Assembly (NCBI GenBank): GCA_021464245.1
Contig: JADCRB010000068.1
Coordinates: 13,989,351 to 14,053,350 of the forward strand
Source of the DNA: Carallia brachiata
Taxonomy: Eukaryota > Streptophyta > Magnoliopsida > Malpighiales > Rhizophoraceae
Length of the DNA: 64,000 nt
Reading direction: 5' to 3'
The position numbers and the translations under genes were made by a program. Shown piece after piece: positions 22,978 to 34,201 of the stretch; within the stretch, counting starts at the first letter, position 1; every line of letters starts with the position of its first letter. The notes under the pieces were generated by a model that made no database searches, was not told where the DNA came from, and was given only the letters and a program-made list of their open reading frames with translations.

Positions 22978-24204
22978 TAGGAGTGGCAATGGGGAGGGTC
23001 GGGGACGGGGATGCCACCCCCGTTCCCCGTACCCGTTTATTAACCCTATCCCCGTCTCCGTCCCCGTCTCCGGTGGGTATGAAATTTTAATCTCCGTCCC
23101 CGTACCCGCCGGGGATCAGGGATCCCCATCCCCGCCTCATTACCGTCCAAATAAAAATTAAAAAAGTTATATGTTATACTATGACTTCCTTCACCATTTT
23201 TGTTTATTAAAATTACTTGAACTGTACAATGTATTTACACGTCGGTGAAGAACAAATAAAAACTCTTATGATTTAATCTCAATTATGAAACCAAATTCTA
23301 ATAACCTTATGTTCTGGATTTCGATTTTCTTAAAAGATATATATTTGAGATTCTTTAGAGGTAAAACTGAGTAAAAAAAAAACATACTCCCAATCATCTT
23401 AGACCAAAGAGGACATCTATAAGGGAAGTTGAATCGATAAAAATAACTTCGTTTATGAAAAATTCAATTATGAAAAATTCAATAAATGAAAACTATAAAA
23501 ATATCACCCCATGATTTTGTATTTTTTCTTATCTATTTTCTATATATAGTGTTGGATTTCTTGTAATGTTGGGAGTTTTAATTTCGTTTCTAATTTTTTA
23601 AACAATTTATTCTCATATTTTTTACACTTATATACTGACACATTTGGAAAGAAAGAAATAATAGTATTTTAAAACAAAACTTCCAGTAAAAAGATGGTCT
23701 TTCTAACTTGTATATTCGGGGCCAAACCTTCAAATTATTAGTTGAGGACTTATACGACAAGTTGTTGTGATTCTTGTAGTATTCATTAATAATTTCGTAA
23801 TTGCAATTAGAATTAGTTATTACTTGAATTTTTAACCTCAAGACTATTAATATTTTGAATAAACCATTGAGTTAAAGAAAGTAATTTCATTAATAATTTA
23901 ACAATTCCATTAATAATTTTAAAGTAGATAAAATATAAGTTATTGAAGAGTGAATGCAGTAAATATTAAACAATAAAAATGAATAAAGATTAAAAATTAA
24001 ATAAAAGATAAAAAAATAAACAGGTCGGGGATGGGGAGGGTATGGGGATGGGGATAAGTAAACCCATCCCCATCCCCATACCCGCTAAAAAAATACGGGG
24101 ATCCCCGATCCCCGCCCCATTCCCCGGTCAACTGGTTTGATCCCGTACCCGTCGGGGCGGGTACGGGTAATCCCCGACGGGTACGGGTAAAATTGCCATC
24201 CCTA
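22978..24204. mobile_element. hAT-like non-autonomous element, 8-bp target duplication
   Basis: The ends TAGGAGTGGCAATGGGGAGG and ...AAATTGCCATCCCTA are inverted copies (TAGG-GTGGCAAT against TAGGGATGGCAAT). The 8-base GAAATAAG flanks both ends exactly (22970-22977 and 24205-24212). About 170-200 bases at each end are GC-rich arrays on the themes GGGGATGGGGA and CCCCGTACCCG; the interior is AT-rich with no ORF. TIR length, terminal sequence and 8-bp duplication fit the hAT superfamily. Confidence 0.9.
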
Positions 24205-24212
24205 GAAATAAG

Positions 24213-25274
24213 TTTCAGACTGAGATCTAATTTTTTAATCCTTCCTAATTAAAGACTTGCAAGTCTTCCAAGTTTGAAGTGTTCAATGCCCTAGTTGTAA
24301 TTAATCTAAATCACATGGATATTTTCTTGCACAAAGTTATTTCCTTTCTTTTTTTTTTTTAACCAATAACAAAGATTCATTGTGAGTATATCGGTCATCA
24401 AATCTGTAGGTGAAAGTCAAAATAACTCTATTTATATACTTCATTCAACTCAACTTATAAAAAATGACTTACCACCTAAACACTATTAAATCCAAACAGT
24501 CCTCCGCTCATGTTTACTTTCTTTCTAAAGCCTAACATTTTCCTCTCTCATATTTTGGATTTGGTTCCATTATCAAGTTAAGTAAAAGAAAGGTCATATA
24601 GGTGATTGGACATTGCGCAGAATTGTTGCCGTAATTCCGTAACTTAAAAATATCTGCTTTGAATTTCATGGTACGAATAGTCATAATTTAGAAGGTTATA
24701 TTGCTTGAGGCGAAAGCATTTAAGAAAGGCATTCTTACTTTTGGGATTTCCTCTAATCCACAATTGATAAATGTGCATCAGATAGAAAAAATTATTTTAT
24801 TTGACATCGTTGTATGTTTAATGGATAGAGCTTTTATTTGTTTCCTCTTATTGTCTACCACATTTATCATTCTAGCTAGATAAAATTTGTATCCTCAAAG
24901 CACAGCTATCACTACTGATACAAATATCAATCTACCTAGATAAAATTTGCAATTTGAGATTTTTTTTTTTTGATAAAGATGGCTCATCTATCTATAAACA
25001 AACTTGTGACAAACTGAAAAAATGACAAAAAGAAAAATAAAGACAAGATAGTATGCTTTGAAGATGGACACAAACAAAATAATACGGACACAACACGACA
25101 TAGATACAACAACATACTAACTTTGAAGAAATAAGAATACAAACATGGCAAGGAGAAGTCCGTATAACATATACAGATCTTATATCTATTTTTTTTTTTA
25201 TATCTTATCTACTCGTTAGATTTGTTAAGTGATTGTTATATATATTATCGTTTTATAATTTTAATAAAAATTAA
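24213..25274. other. Intergenic DNA
   Basis: AT-rich. An open frame of 60 codons at 24701-24883 has no recognisable features. 24958-25190 is an A-rich tract after a T run and could be an old retroelement tail. No gene called. Confidence 0.3.
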
Positions 25275-25820
25275 GGTTAAATACATTTAATCTTTGTAGT
25301 TTAGTTGTTTTGCTTTTTACTCTCCCGTGGTTTCAATTTTTGGTTATAAACTTTATTATACTTTTTAATTTTGATAATTAACTCCTTTTATAGCGATTTG
25401 TTAAACTTATTAATGGAAATTGGCTACAACTATGTTGTTTGATGATCACATGAACTTAATCATGTTTTCACGTAAAAGTTAACCATAATAATTGTATCAA
25501 ACACTTGTATATCAATACGCGCAGTACACTGAAAATAACAAAGATTGTGAAGAATATAATATGAAATGTAACTCAAGTATATACTGAAATTCAATTTGAG
25601 AGATAAATGACATATCTTTATAATTTTGGTGGAGCAAAAAATTAACAATTACAAAATAATATCATTTTGGTTAATTTCTATTAATAAATTTAACATAATC
25701 TTGACTATGGGGTAAATTAAGAAAATTAAAAATTATAAGGGAATTTAATATCTATATTAAAACTACAGGATATAAAATGCAAAACAACCAAAACTCGAAA
25801 TATTAAATGCATTCCACCCT
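25275..25820. mobile_element. Foldback/MITE-like element, family 1, second copy
   Basis: The left end GGTTAAATACATTTAATC, followed by GTAGTTTAGTTGTTTTGC, is mirrored on the right as GCAAAACAACCAAAACTC then ATTAAATGCATTCCACCC. The inverted arms extend about 130 bases with mismatches. The same end sequence occurs at 7361-7992. No ORF. Confidence 0.6.
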
Positions 25821-26239
25821 AAAAATTATTAAAATAAATCTATACAATATTATTATTCAAAATATATTATTTGCCCTTGTTCACAAATACAAATATACTA
25901 CGTGGTTTTCACTTACAAGTATGATAACAAGAACATTTGGTTGGGTTTAACTTTTATTGTTAAAATTACAAAAATATTCTAAATGTATGCATGATATATC
26001 TGCAATATATAAAAAACTTGTTTAAAATGTGTCAATTTTTTTTATTTTTTTTTATAGACACATTTTATCATACCAAACACGTGTCTGCATTGTATGTGCC
26101 ATGTATTTGCGTCAGACACACAGCACAGGTGCCGAGAGTACCATGTATGGTCTATGCATTCTAGATGGTACTGTATCTTTCCCTTTCTAAGATGATTTAT
26201 GAAAGGAAAAAAAAAAAAAAGGAAAGGTAAAAGTTAGTG

Positions 26240-26395
26240 CTTGGTGCCATACTTGTGGGAGCAATACACATGAACCCATCACTCTGGTAATCATATGCTG
26301 AGCCCAAAAGATACATACGATCCCCATCTATCACTTCTGCTATTGGTTTCCCTTCTTTTGCAACCTGGTGGGAGGGGTTATACAGCAGGATGAAT
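26240..26395 (-). other. Unrecognised coding-like fragment
   Basis: A minus-strand frame reads PSHQVAKEGKPIAEVIDGDR, then MYLLGSAYDYQSDGFMCIAP. It looks more like real protein than its surroundings (mixed composition, balanced residues) but is short and has no start or context. I do not recognise it. It lies just left of a LINE remnant and may be part of the same dead insertion or a captured exon. Confidence 0.25.
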
Positions 26396-26429
26396 GCGGA
26401 AGAGATTGACAACACTATGAGCTTAGCAG

Positions 26430-27020
26430 CAATCCAATGCTAGCATATTTGGGAATCCCAAAACCGCACCGTCTTTGAAGGCTTCCAGCTGACTCCTGAT
26501 CTCACTGTTAGAGGAATCCTAAAGTCGTATGCGGAGCAACGCATGATACAAGAATTGGACTCTCCGATCCCCCGATCAGAATCCCCACTGTGGATAACCA
26601 CACCTGGAGCCCTACTCCACCTAATCAGATAAAGATTAACCGTGATAAGTCTTTAGAACCCTCTGCCCACCTCTCTGGCTTTGCGGCTGTTCCGAAAATT
26701 GCCACGGTTCAGATTATTCAGGGCCTAGCTGGGAAACTGTACTCTCATCTGTTTTGATGGCTGAGGCACTTGCCTTTCATGCAGCTACTCAGCTTGTATT
26801 ATTTCTTGGATCGCACACCATTTTGTTCGAGTCTCATTCCGTAGAAGTCATTAAAGTTATCTGTAGACAATGTGCAGTCTTGTACGTGTGATCGTTAAAT
26901 GCAAGGCTAATAGGGTAGCTGATTGAGTAGTCACACAGTCCAGGCTAGGTACTTGTCCGATGAACTGAGTTGGAAACTCTCCATTATCCCTAAAAAAGCT
27001 ATTACCCTTTGATCCTTTGA
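26430..27020 (+). mobile_element. LINE (non-LTR retrotransposon) RNase H end, decayed
   Basis: Split over several frames, the DNA encodes the C-terminal region of plant LINE polyproteins. It has HIWESQNRTVFEGFQLTP, then PPNQIKINRDKSLEP (the usual KINTDGS RNase H motif, degenerated), AEALAFHAATQ-like wording (TCLSCSYSACI in a shifted frame), FESDS-type sequence (CSSLIP/ESHSVEVIKVI) and KCKANRVAD near the end (usually RxAN-xAD). Frame changes and stops are frequent, so it is inactive. The upstream reverse transcriptase is absent. Confidence 0.65.
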
Positions 27021-28614
27021 ATTAATAGACGATTGTATTTCTGTCAAAATAAAAATAAAAAAAAAATCCCCATCTATCACCATCGTTTTCCTCTTTCTTT
27101 TAAAGTTGAATTATTTCCAAGTAACGTGGTCCTGCCCCCCTCCCTCTTAGTTTATTATTATGAGGGAACACATAAGCCTGGATCCATAGGAAAACCTAGT
27201 AATCCACGAACTAAATAAATCATGAATAAAAAAAAATTCAGTTGATTCTTAAGATATCATGAGATTGTTTTTATTTATTAATTCAGATTCAAACTTCTAA
27301 TGAGATTATTCTTATTTATGAATTCAACATTCAAATTTCTAACTCTATCCTATCTACCTAATATTTTAAGTTCATATCTTAGGCAATTAATCAAATTTTC
27401 CCCTTTGCCATTTTTCTTTTTCGAATATTTTCTTGGCATTTAAGCTCATAATGGATGTAGCTGTTAATAACAGACTTTTTTTTAATTAAAAAAATTGAAA
27501 AAAGCCAGTGTAGCTGCTCCAAGAGCGAACACTTCCTTCATGGTCATTTCTTAAAGTGGGCCTTGAGCAAGTGGCCCTGCATGGGCCTGGAAGCCAGCAA
27601 CCGACGATAAAAGGGCCGTGTTGCTATCAATATCACATCTTCTTAGCTAAATTCATGTTAAGGAATTGTGAATTTTCAGGCTTCGGAGACGGAAAAACGG
27701 AAAGAAATGTCTTTCTTTGGACAATATGATTTTCCTATTTTCAGACCAGCTGCATCATACGGGATTTTAATGATGACTACCAATTGGACCCTTTATAGGT
27801 TTGTTTATGCTATCTTGTTTGTTTTGCTCTAAACTGATACCAAGAAGCGGATCCATACCAATATTCAATAGTCACTGCCAAGCAATTTAAACAGATTTCA
27901 ATTTGATTAGTCTGTGGCTTTATTTTTTTTATTTTTTTATTTGGAAATTCATTACAAAAAACAATATTTCCATTTCTCAATTCTAACTAATTTTTCACAT
28001 TATAACAAGTTCAACATAAAAATACAAAGAAAATAACATAAATTTTTTTCGACATACGATGTTCAAGGCTAGGCCATTTTGTGACCTCCCTCCCTAGCAG
28101 CGAAAAAAAAAGCAAAGATTATTCAATGCAAGACCTGAGAGTATAGTGGAACGCTGTGCTAAACCATAAAAATGAGGGTCCTTTCTCAAAATGACCAAAA
28201 GGAACGATGAATACAATTGTTGTGGTGGTGCTTTATATCTATTGAACCTAACCATAAAACATGTGAAACAGCTAAAAACTGACAGATATTGGAAAATTGA
28301 AATATACTCCGGGAAGCGGGTTAGGCCAAAATTGCTAGTATTTGGCATTCTTAGCATCACTGTTACATCCAAATACATCCAATTGTAGAATCTAATGAGG
28401 TTGTGAGTTCTGATATCTGGCTTCATGGCTTCAACAAAGGAAGATTATTTTCTTTGGTCAACACTTAAAAAGATGATGGTGCAATTTAAGATCGTATAAA
28501 TGCAGCATAAACACCCAGTGAAAAACTAAAAATTAAAAAAAAAAAAAAAAAGTGAAAGTTTTTCATTTTATATTTATCTTTTTAATAGTTTTTATTTTCA
28601 ACATTTTTCTTATA
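27021..28614. other. Intergenic DNA
   Basis: No gene. 27235-27360 has two diverged copies of a GAGATT(A/G)TT(T/C)TTATTTAT(T/G)AATTCA motif. The open frames near 28094-28426 have low-complexity ends and are not supported. Confidence 0.3.
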
Positions 28615-29580
28615 AGGCAACCAAACCAAAGAGAACTTTGGGTTTTTCTTTTTTTGGTTTACAACTTTGGGTTATATTCTTCACGCCTTCATCATCGGAG
28701 TCGAGGCGCCAATGGACGTGAGTGGGTCCAAGTGTTCCGTAAACGGGTCAGATCACAGTGGTTTGTGTTTTGGGTTTGTTCCCTCTTACGACATCGTTTG
28801 GTTGCTGCTTCTGGACTGAACTGGTTGTGGGCTTGGGCCACCATACTCATAATTTTAAACAGAGAGGTATTTCATTGTAATCACTAATCAGTTGAACGTG
28901 ATTAGGAGGGCCAAAAAAAAAAGTGGAATGTGATTAAGATAAAAAAAAAAAAAAAGAATTTAAATTCAATACAAATTCTCTCTTTCTTTTTATTTTTTTT
29001 ATCATAAGAGATAACAGAAACTAAGTAAACAAGACATTAAAGAGAATATGAACAAATAACTTATCTACCACGATGAAAAGCAACTCTGACCATATCCTAA
29101 AAACTGAAAGCTTGAAAACTCAGTGGCCAATCCTCACAAATCATAAAGGGAGCATCAGAAGAGACACTCATGTTGGCTAAAAAATCGGCACAAGCATTCG
29201 CCTCCCTCAAAGTATGCAAATTCTCGTTTGAGAAATGATGATATCAAACAAAGAAATTGGCAATTTTAATTTGAATTAAATTGAATTTCATGAAATCTAA
29301 ATCTTCAAAATGAACTTGTTTCCATTCAAATCAGGGAGCAGAAGGTTAAAAAAAAAAAAAGACAAAACATGAGAGAGAGAGAGAGAGAGAGAGAATTGAT
29401 TAACTAAAGTTTTATTTTATTAACAATGTATAAGCATGAGCAACCAGAGCGGAAACAATTAACAACCCCATCCCTTGTAATATTAACAACCTATATAATA
29501 ATACTTAGCCACCCATCGACGAAAATTTAATTTTAACAGCCTATATCTATGTAAATTAGAGTAGTGATATTATTAAAGCT
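28615..29580. repeat. Duplicate of the 9.5-10.5 kb segment
   Basis: Same order and orientation as 9535-10490: AAGGCAACCAAACCAAA, GACATCGTTTGGTTGCTGCT, GGGCTTGGGCCACCATA, CAGTTGAA(C/T)GTG, AAACAAAGAAATTG, TTTGAATTAAATTGAATTTC, a GA run (29372-29393) and TTTTATTTTATTAACAATGTATAAGC. A 5'-truncated LINE lies inside (28985-29228). The segment ends next to the intact family A gene, just as the 10 kb copy ends next to family A copy 1. Confidence 0.7.
28985..29228 (-). mobile_element. 5'-truncated LINE remnant
   Basis: The minus-strand frame encodes LREANACADFLANMSVSSDA, then FMICEDWPLSFQAFS and a stop. This is the C-terminal tail of plant LINE RNase H domains (REAN-CAD-LAN motif). An A-rich tail (T run on the plus strand at about 28985-29000) follows on the minus strand, as expected for a short target-primed insertion. 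It interrupts the duplicated segment, so it inserted after that duplication. Confidence 0.75.
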
Positions 29581-29599
29581 ATTGCTTTAGTAAGCAACT

Positions 29600-29779
29600 T
29601 CATCCAGAGGCCTGCATGAGAAAGTATAGAAGTGCACCCAGCAGCAATGGGAACAGAAGCATCTCCAAACCAGAAGGTAGTGCCGCAGATTCCATCATCA
29701 AAGGAGCGAACAGAAGAATTGCAGCAACGAACAGAAGTGCCAATGTTGACCCTCCACCCCAGACATCATCTCCTGCCAT
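29600..29779 (-). CDS. Family A small hydrophobic protein, intact, 59 residues
   Basis: ATG at 29779, TGA at 29600-29602. The product starts MAGDDVWGGGSTLALLFVAA, continues ILLFAPLMMESAALPSG and ends LLFPLLLGALLYFLMQASG. A short acidic, Trp/Gly-rich head (GDDVWGGG) is followed by two hydrophobic segments (about residues 12-30 and 39-55) around a small polar turn, as in a hairpin membrane protein. All four other copies in the window (10726, 11314, 53998, 54513) are broken. The open frame against broken sisters, and head and tail motifs shared despite divergence, support a real gene. It resembles unnamed 60-70 residue membrane proteins of dicots (recollection); function unknown. Nearest neighbours are repeats. 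Confidence 0.6.
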   Translation of the reverse strand: MAGDDVWGGGSTLALLFVAAILLFAPLMMESAALPSGLEMLLFPLLLGALLYFLMQASG

Positions 29780-31594
29780 ATTGTATTGATTTTCTTCTCG
29801 GAAATTGTGTAAATTTGTGTTGCAACAATGGACGAGAGAACTGACCGTACATAGGTCTTATTTATAGCCATAGCTAGAATGGTTTTGGCATGCAAACTAA
29901 AGATTTAAAAAAAAAAAAATCCAATGAACACGCCACCAACACTAATTAGTCTTGGCCCAAAGGGCTCTTACATCAAACAATAGAATCGAAAATACATTAA
30001 TGATACTGATATGCATTTAAAGATAATGTTATCCTTAGTATGTATTTTTTGAGCAACTTTAGTATGCATTTTTTGAACTGATATTAATTCTGAAAGGGAC
30101 CTTTTGAAAAATGCTATTAGGCCTATTAAACTTACCTGATCCATTAAGTATAGGGTGCATAGGATGGGAATGGGATAAACAAGCTTGTTCAACCGGGATC
30201 GTAAGCTTATCTTCAAATTTTACAATTTAAGATCGACGAAAGTGTCTACGTAAAAAATTTTACAATTTTACAATTTGATCATGAAAAAAATTTTACAATT
30301 TAATAAAAATCGACAAAAGGGTTTACGTAAACATTGAAGAACTTGGACTCCAAGCCAAGAAAAAAAATAAAACCAACAGCAACACTGCTCTTCAATCGTT
30401 ACCTGCAAGGACATAGGCATTAGCCTGTCATTTGTAATTTTACCGCGTGTTCATACTGTACTCATCTCTTAAAGTTTTTAGAATTTGTGGATTATATGTC
30501 CATGTCGTAGTGTGTCTTTATCTCAGTACAGTATCCATGCATCGCAGGCTTTACCAGTTTTGGCAACAGCTAGGCATCTGAGCAAATGGCACCACACGAA
30601 GCTTGGTACTTTTTTCTTTCTTTTTGGATTTTATACATTAATTTGAGGCATGCAAACCCTTTTGGAGCATAATCTTCCGGATTCTTTATGTTTTTTTTTA
30701 GACAGAACAAGTTTACGTAAATACATTTAATGAATACGAAAGAGACACACAGTTAATTTAATAATATTTAATTTTTAAAAAAAAATTCAACATATCTTTT
30801 ATATCAAACAGTCTAAATTATTGTATATTTATTACATGATTACCATTGCGTATCAGAAAAGTATCTCTAGATATATACTACCTTGACATTACTCGCAAAT
30901 GTTACCCCCGGATCATTTCCTACATTTGACGATACTTGTATTGCCCTTCTCAAAAACACACACATAAAACATAAAAAAATAATTATAAAAAAAAAAAAAA
31001 AGAAAACTACTTGTGCTACTCCCATTTTCCTACAATTTGTACTACGCAAATTGAATTTATTGGTTATGTGTGCTTACAGTTGCGTACTAAAAAACTATTT
31101 CTATTTTAGATATATACCATGTTTGACGTTACTTGTAGATGTTACTCTCTGGCCATTTCCCACGTTTGATGATACTTGTACTGCCCTTCTCAGAAGAAAA
31201 AAAAAATAAAAAAAAAAGGAAAAAGAAAACTTCTTGTACAGTTGTACTACTCAAATTGAATTCATTGGATAGGTGTTACTTAAACATTAAGGATATATGA
31301 AATTAAAGGAAAATATTAGATAGAAATATTTAAATAATATCACCATAAAAATAAAGTGATTTGAGTTATTGAATTATTAAAATTTTAAAAAAATAAATAA
31401 TTTATTAAATATTATTAAATAAATTGTGTGATTATTTGATCATTAGTTAAAATTAAGCTATGTAATTAAATTCAAAATCTTTAAAAGCCATGCGTAATAT
31501 TTTCTCCTTAAAACCGTATCAGTGAATTAGTTTGGAAATAAAGAAAGTAACTAGAATGTGTTAAGTAACTAGAATTGTTGGCACTGGCGGGAGC
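29780..31594. other. Intergenic DNA with a two-copy tandem repeat
   Basis: 29780-29880 is probably the promoter side of the family A gene. The rest has no gene. A tandem repeat lies at 30850-31270 (separate entry). Elsewhere the sequence is AT-rich. Confidence 0.35.
30850..31270. repeat. Diverged tandem duplication, unit about 210 bases
   Basis: Unit 1 (about 30850-31065) and unit 2 (about 31075-31270) share TAGATATATAC(T/C)A, GACGATACTTGTATTGCCCTTCTC (GATGATACTTGTACTGCCCTTCTC in unit 2), an A-rich tract, and CTACGCAAATTGAATTTATTGG (CTACTCAAATTGAATTCATTGG). No coding function is evident. Confidence 0.7.
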
Positions 31595-31805
31595 AAGGGC
31601 AAGGAAGGACAGGAAAAGATTCCCACCAAACACATTCTTCTGACATCGGCGGGTGCTGGGATGGTCTGGATTAAACGTTGGAGATCCTTACTCTGTTATC
31701 ACTGATGCATCTCTGGCCGTCCTTAACACCCACATCTGCACCGCCACCTCCTTCCTGATGTGGCTTCTGCTGGATCGACGTCGTTTTCATTGGAAAGTCC
31801 TCTTC
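31595..31805 (+). pseudogene. Ammonium transporter (AMT2 subfamily) fragment
   Basis: Frame 1 reads [18 protein letters not shown] second frame reads [20 protein letters not shown], then [20 protein letters not shown], and a third [10 protein letters not shown]. Together these follow the AMT2-type core (usually [20 protein letters not shown]...ANIDASLA-LNTH), covering two or three of the eleven membrane helices. A loss of about four codons after GAGM and a frameshift after LLLD break it. No flanking AMT exons are present, so it is a stray captured or duplicated fragment. Confidence 0.7.
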
Positions 31806-32460
31806 GTCTTTCTTTTTTTATCTATTCCTATAAACTAATTTTTTATTCCAAACATTAAAATTCCAGACTTTAAAACATAAGTTTGAATAGCAGTAGATCC
31901 AAAAAAATTTTATTGCGGCGGGTGGGGATTTACATACATATAAAAATAATAGCAAAAGAGAGTGGATGTAAAATTTGAAAAGACAAAACTTTAATTTCAT
32001 GAGGGACAATAGGTTAAAATTAAAATAAATTAAACTTAAATATACCTATTTTTTTTGCCCACCCTCAAATGCGAATAGATTTGCCAATGAGTCTGAAAGT
32101 AGAGTTGAATTATTTTTAAAACAATTAGCAGCAACTGATAAATAATATAGTCACTTTATTACTCTTACTGCTGAAATGTACAAAAGTGCTACCGCCACTG
32201 TGCTCAAACCAACATAATTATAAGAAATGCAAGGGAGCAACGATTATATGGGCCTAATGATCTGGATTACGTACCCTCAAGTGGCAACAAAAGCCGAGGA
32301 TAGGAATCTTGTTGCAAAGGGAATGGCCTAATGATCTCGATTAAGTTCAATATTTGGGACGAAATTAAGATTATATCGGGCTTGATTCAATCAAGCATAC
32401 AAGCTTGGGAAATTTACTCGCTTTCCTTTGTTTTTCCATTGGAGTTGCTTGCAACTGTAT
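31806..32460. other. Intergenic DNA
   Basis: AT-rich with no gene or repeat that I recognise. Confidence 0.3.
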
Positions 32461-32575
32461 ACAAGGTCATTTTCTACAATTAATAGAGTTACTTACAATT
32501 GCAAGTAATTTACGTGAACGAATGACCTTGTATACGATTGCAAGTAAATATATTAACTGTAGAAAATGACCTTGT
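32461..32575. repeat. Inverted repeat, 17-bp perfect arms
   Basis: ACAAGGTCATTTTCTAC (32461-32477) is matched in reverse complement at 32559-32575. Between them AATGACCTTGTATAC (32521-32535) gives a further partial inverse copy of the left flank. The hAT-like element at 32582 inserted just past the right arm, and related GAATGAC/TTGTAT motifs continue beyond it at 33164-33310. Confidence 0.75.
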
Positions 32576-32581
32576 CTACAT

Positions 32582-33155
32582 CTAGGTTGCACCGACACGG
32601 ACACGGCGACACGGACACGCAGGACACGGATACGGCGACACGTCAATTTTAAAAAAATTAGAACACGGACACGGCATAGACACGTATATATATATATATA
32701 TATATAAAAGTAAATATTATTATTTAAAAAAAAATAAATTATAACTTAAAATATAACATATATAAATTTAATTTTTATTAAAATAAATCTTATAAAATAT
32801 ATTTTTTAAGTATATTTAAAATCTCACAATACATATTAAATAATAAATATTAATAAAAAACGATAACTTTAAAAAAAATTCAAATCTTTCCCAATTTCTA
32901 CTCTTCTTCATTTAAATTAAAAAAAAAAAAAAGACAAACCCATCCCTTTTCATTTTTTTACTTTTCTTTTTGTTAGTCGTGTCCGCGTGTCCTCAGCGTG
33001 TCCAAGCCGTGTCCGATTTTTTTTTTTCAAATTTTTTTTGGCGGACACTTTTTGGCGTGTCAGACACGTGTCCGTGCCGTGTCCGAGGCGTGTCCATGTC
33101 CGAAAAGTGTCCGACACGGACACTTCCTTAAAATAGGAGTGTCCGTGCATCCTTG
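32582..33155. mobile_element. hAT-like MITE, 574 bases, 8-bp target duplication
   Basis: The left end CTAGGTTGCACCGACACGG and right end CCGTGCATCCTTG are imperfect inverted copies (C-AGG-TGCAC). GTCTACAT is duplicated exactly at 32574-32581 and 33156-33163. Both ends carry arrays of GACACGGACACGG type (right side GTGTCCGTGCCGTGTCC), with an AT-rich core and a (TA)n run at about 32684-32705. No ORF. Confidence 0.85.
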
Positions 33156-33163
33156 GTCTACAT

Positions 33164-33310
33164 TTAAGAGGAATAATTAAGTTACGTGAATGACTTTGTT
33201 ATTGTATACATGAATGACCTCGGTAATTTACATTTAAGAGCCATAATTGATTTACATGAATGTCTTTGTCGTGTACACATGAATGACTTTGTTATTGTGT
33301 ACAAGTCTAC
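33164..33310. repeat. Short degenerate tandem motif
   Basis: The motif (A)CATGAATGAC(T/C)TTGTTATTGT(A/G)TAC and the spacer TTACATTTAAGAG-ATAATT(A/G)A occur two to three times. It seems to belong to the same old structure as the inverted repeat left of the hAT-like element. Confidence 0.5.
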
Positions 33311-33579
33311 CTTCCTGGACATGCCAGGAAAAAGAAAAATATATAGGAACTAACCTGGGCCGAACCACTTGGTCTTGTGGATTAAATCAAAAATAATGTC
33401 TATCTATTTGAGGCTTTGTTAACCCAGAAATGAGGCAGGATTACTGGATTAGGATACAGGATTGGACGACGAAAACATAATAGCTGTCTTCAATTTATAA
33501 GCTTGGGCCTCATCAAAAAACAAAGCAAAACAAAACAAAACAAAATGCATTTAACTCAATGAAAAAAAAAAAAAAAAAA

Positions 33580-33930
33580 AAGACAGCCCGACGACAGAAT
33601 GGCCATAGATAATCAGGTCGAGACCCGACTGAGCGATGCTATGGATTTGGGACCCACTAAAAGAAAGTCACAAAAAATGCCTAATTTTGAAATGAAATTT
33701 TAACCAAGCAGAAAGATAGTGTTATTAGCAAGTAGTCACAAGTACACAAGTTGGGCCTAAAAACATACAAGTTCGCCCAAAAAAATTTAAGAAAAAATAA
33801 TAAAACAAACGGAAAAGAGGTGTCCGCTCGATTGTGGTTATAAGAGGCGAATCTAGTTGTAATCATAATCGAAAGAAAACCCTAATTTTATTAACAATTG
33901 TGATTGCTAGCAAACAGAAGTCACCACCCC
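33580..33930. repeat. Segment duplicated at 37.4-37.8 kb
   Basis: Direct copies share GAATGGCCAT, GAGACCCGACTG(A)GCGATG, ATGGATTTGGGACCCAC, AAAGAAAGTCACAAAAAATGC and AATTGTGATTGCTAGCAAA with 37425-37755. The 33.6 kb copy is followed by a family B gene; the 37.4 kb copy is not. Confidence 0.75.
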
Positions 33931-34201
33931 CTATAATATTAACAACCTGTATAATATTAAGGGAATTGATATATAGTCAGAGGTAAATGACTAACAAAAA
34001 AAATTTAGAATGCAACAAATTATTATATTTGTACAGCCGCATTAATAAAATGTAATACAATAAATTATTATTTTATTTTTTTATTACAAAAAAAATCAGT
34101 GCAGTTGTATAAGTATAATAGTTTGTTGCATTTTAAACATTTTCTCTAACCAATTACCTCTGGTCATCATCCTTTTTCCTAAGATTAATTAACCAACCCA
34201 A

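Noticed and set aside
28094..28426. Minus-strand open frame of 110 codons
   Set aside because: It has no recognisable domain, Phe/Leu-rich low-complexity ends and no splice or start context. The MKPDIRTHNL start looks protein-like but the rest does not.
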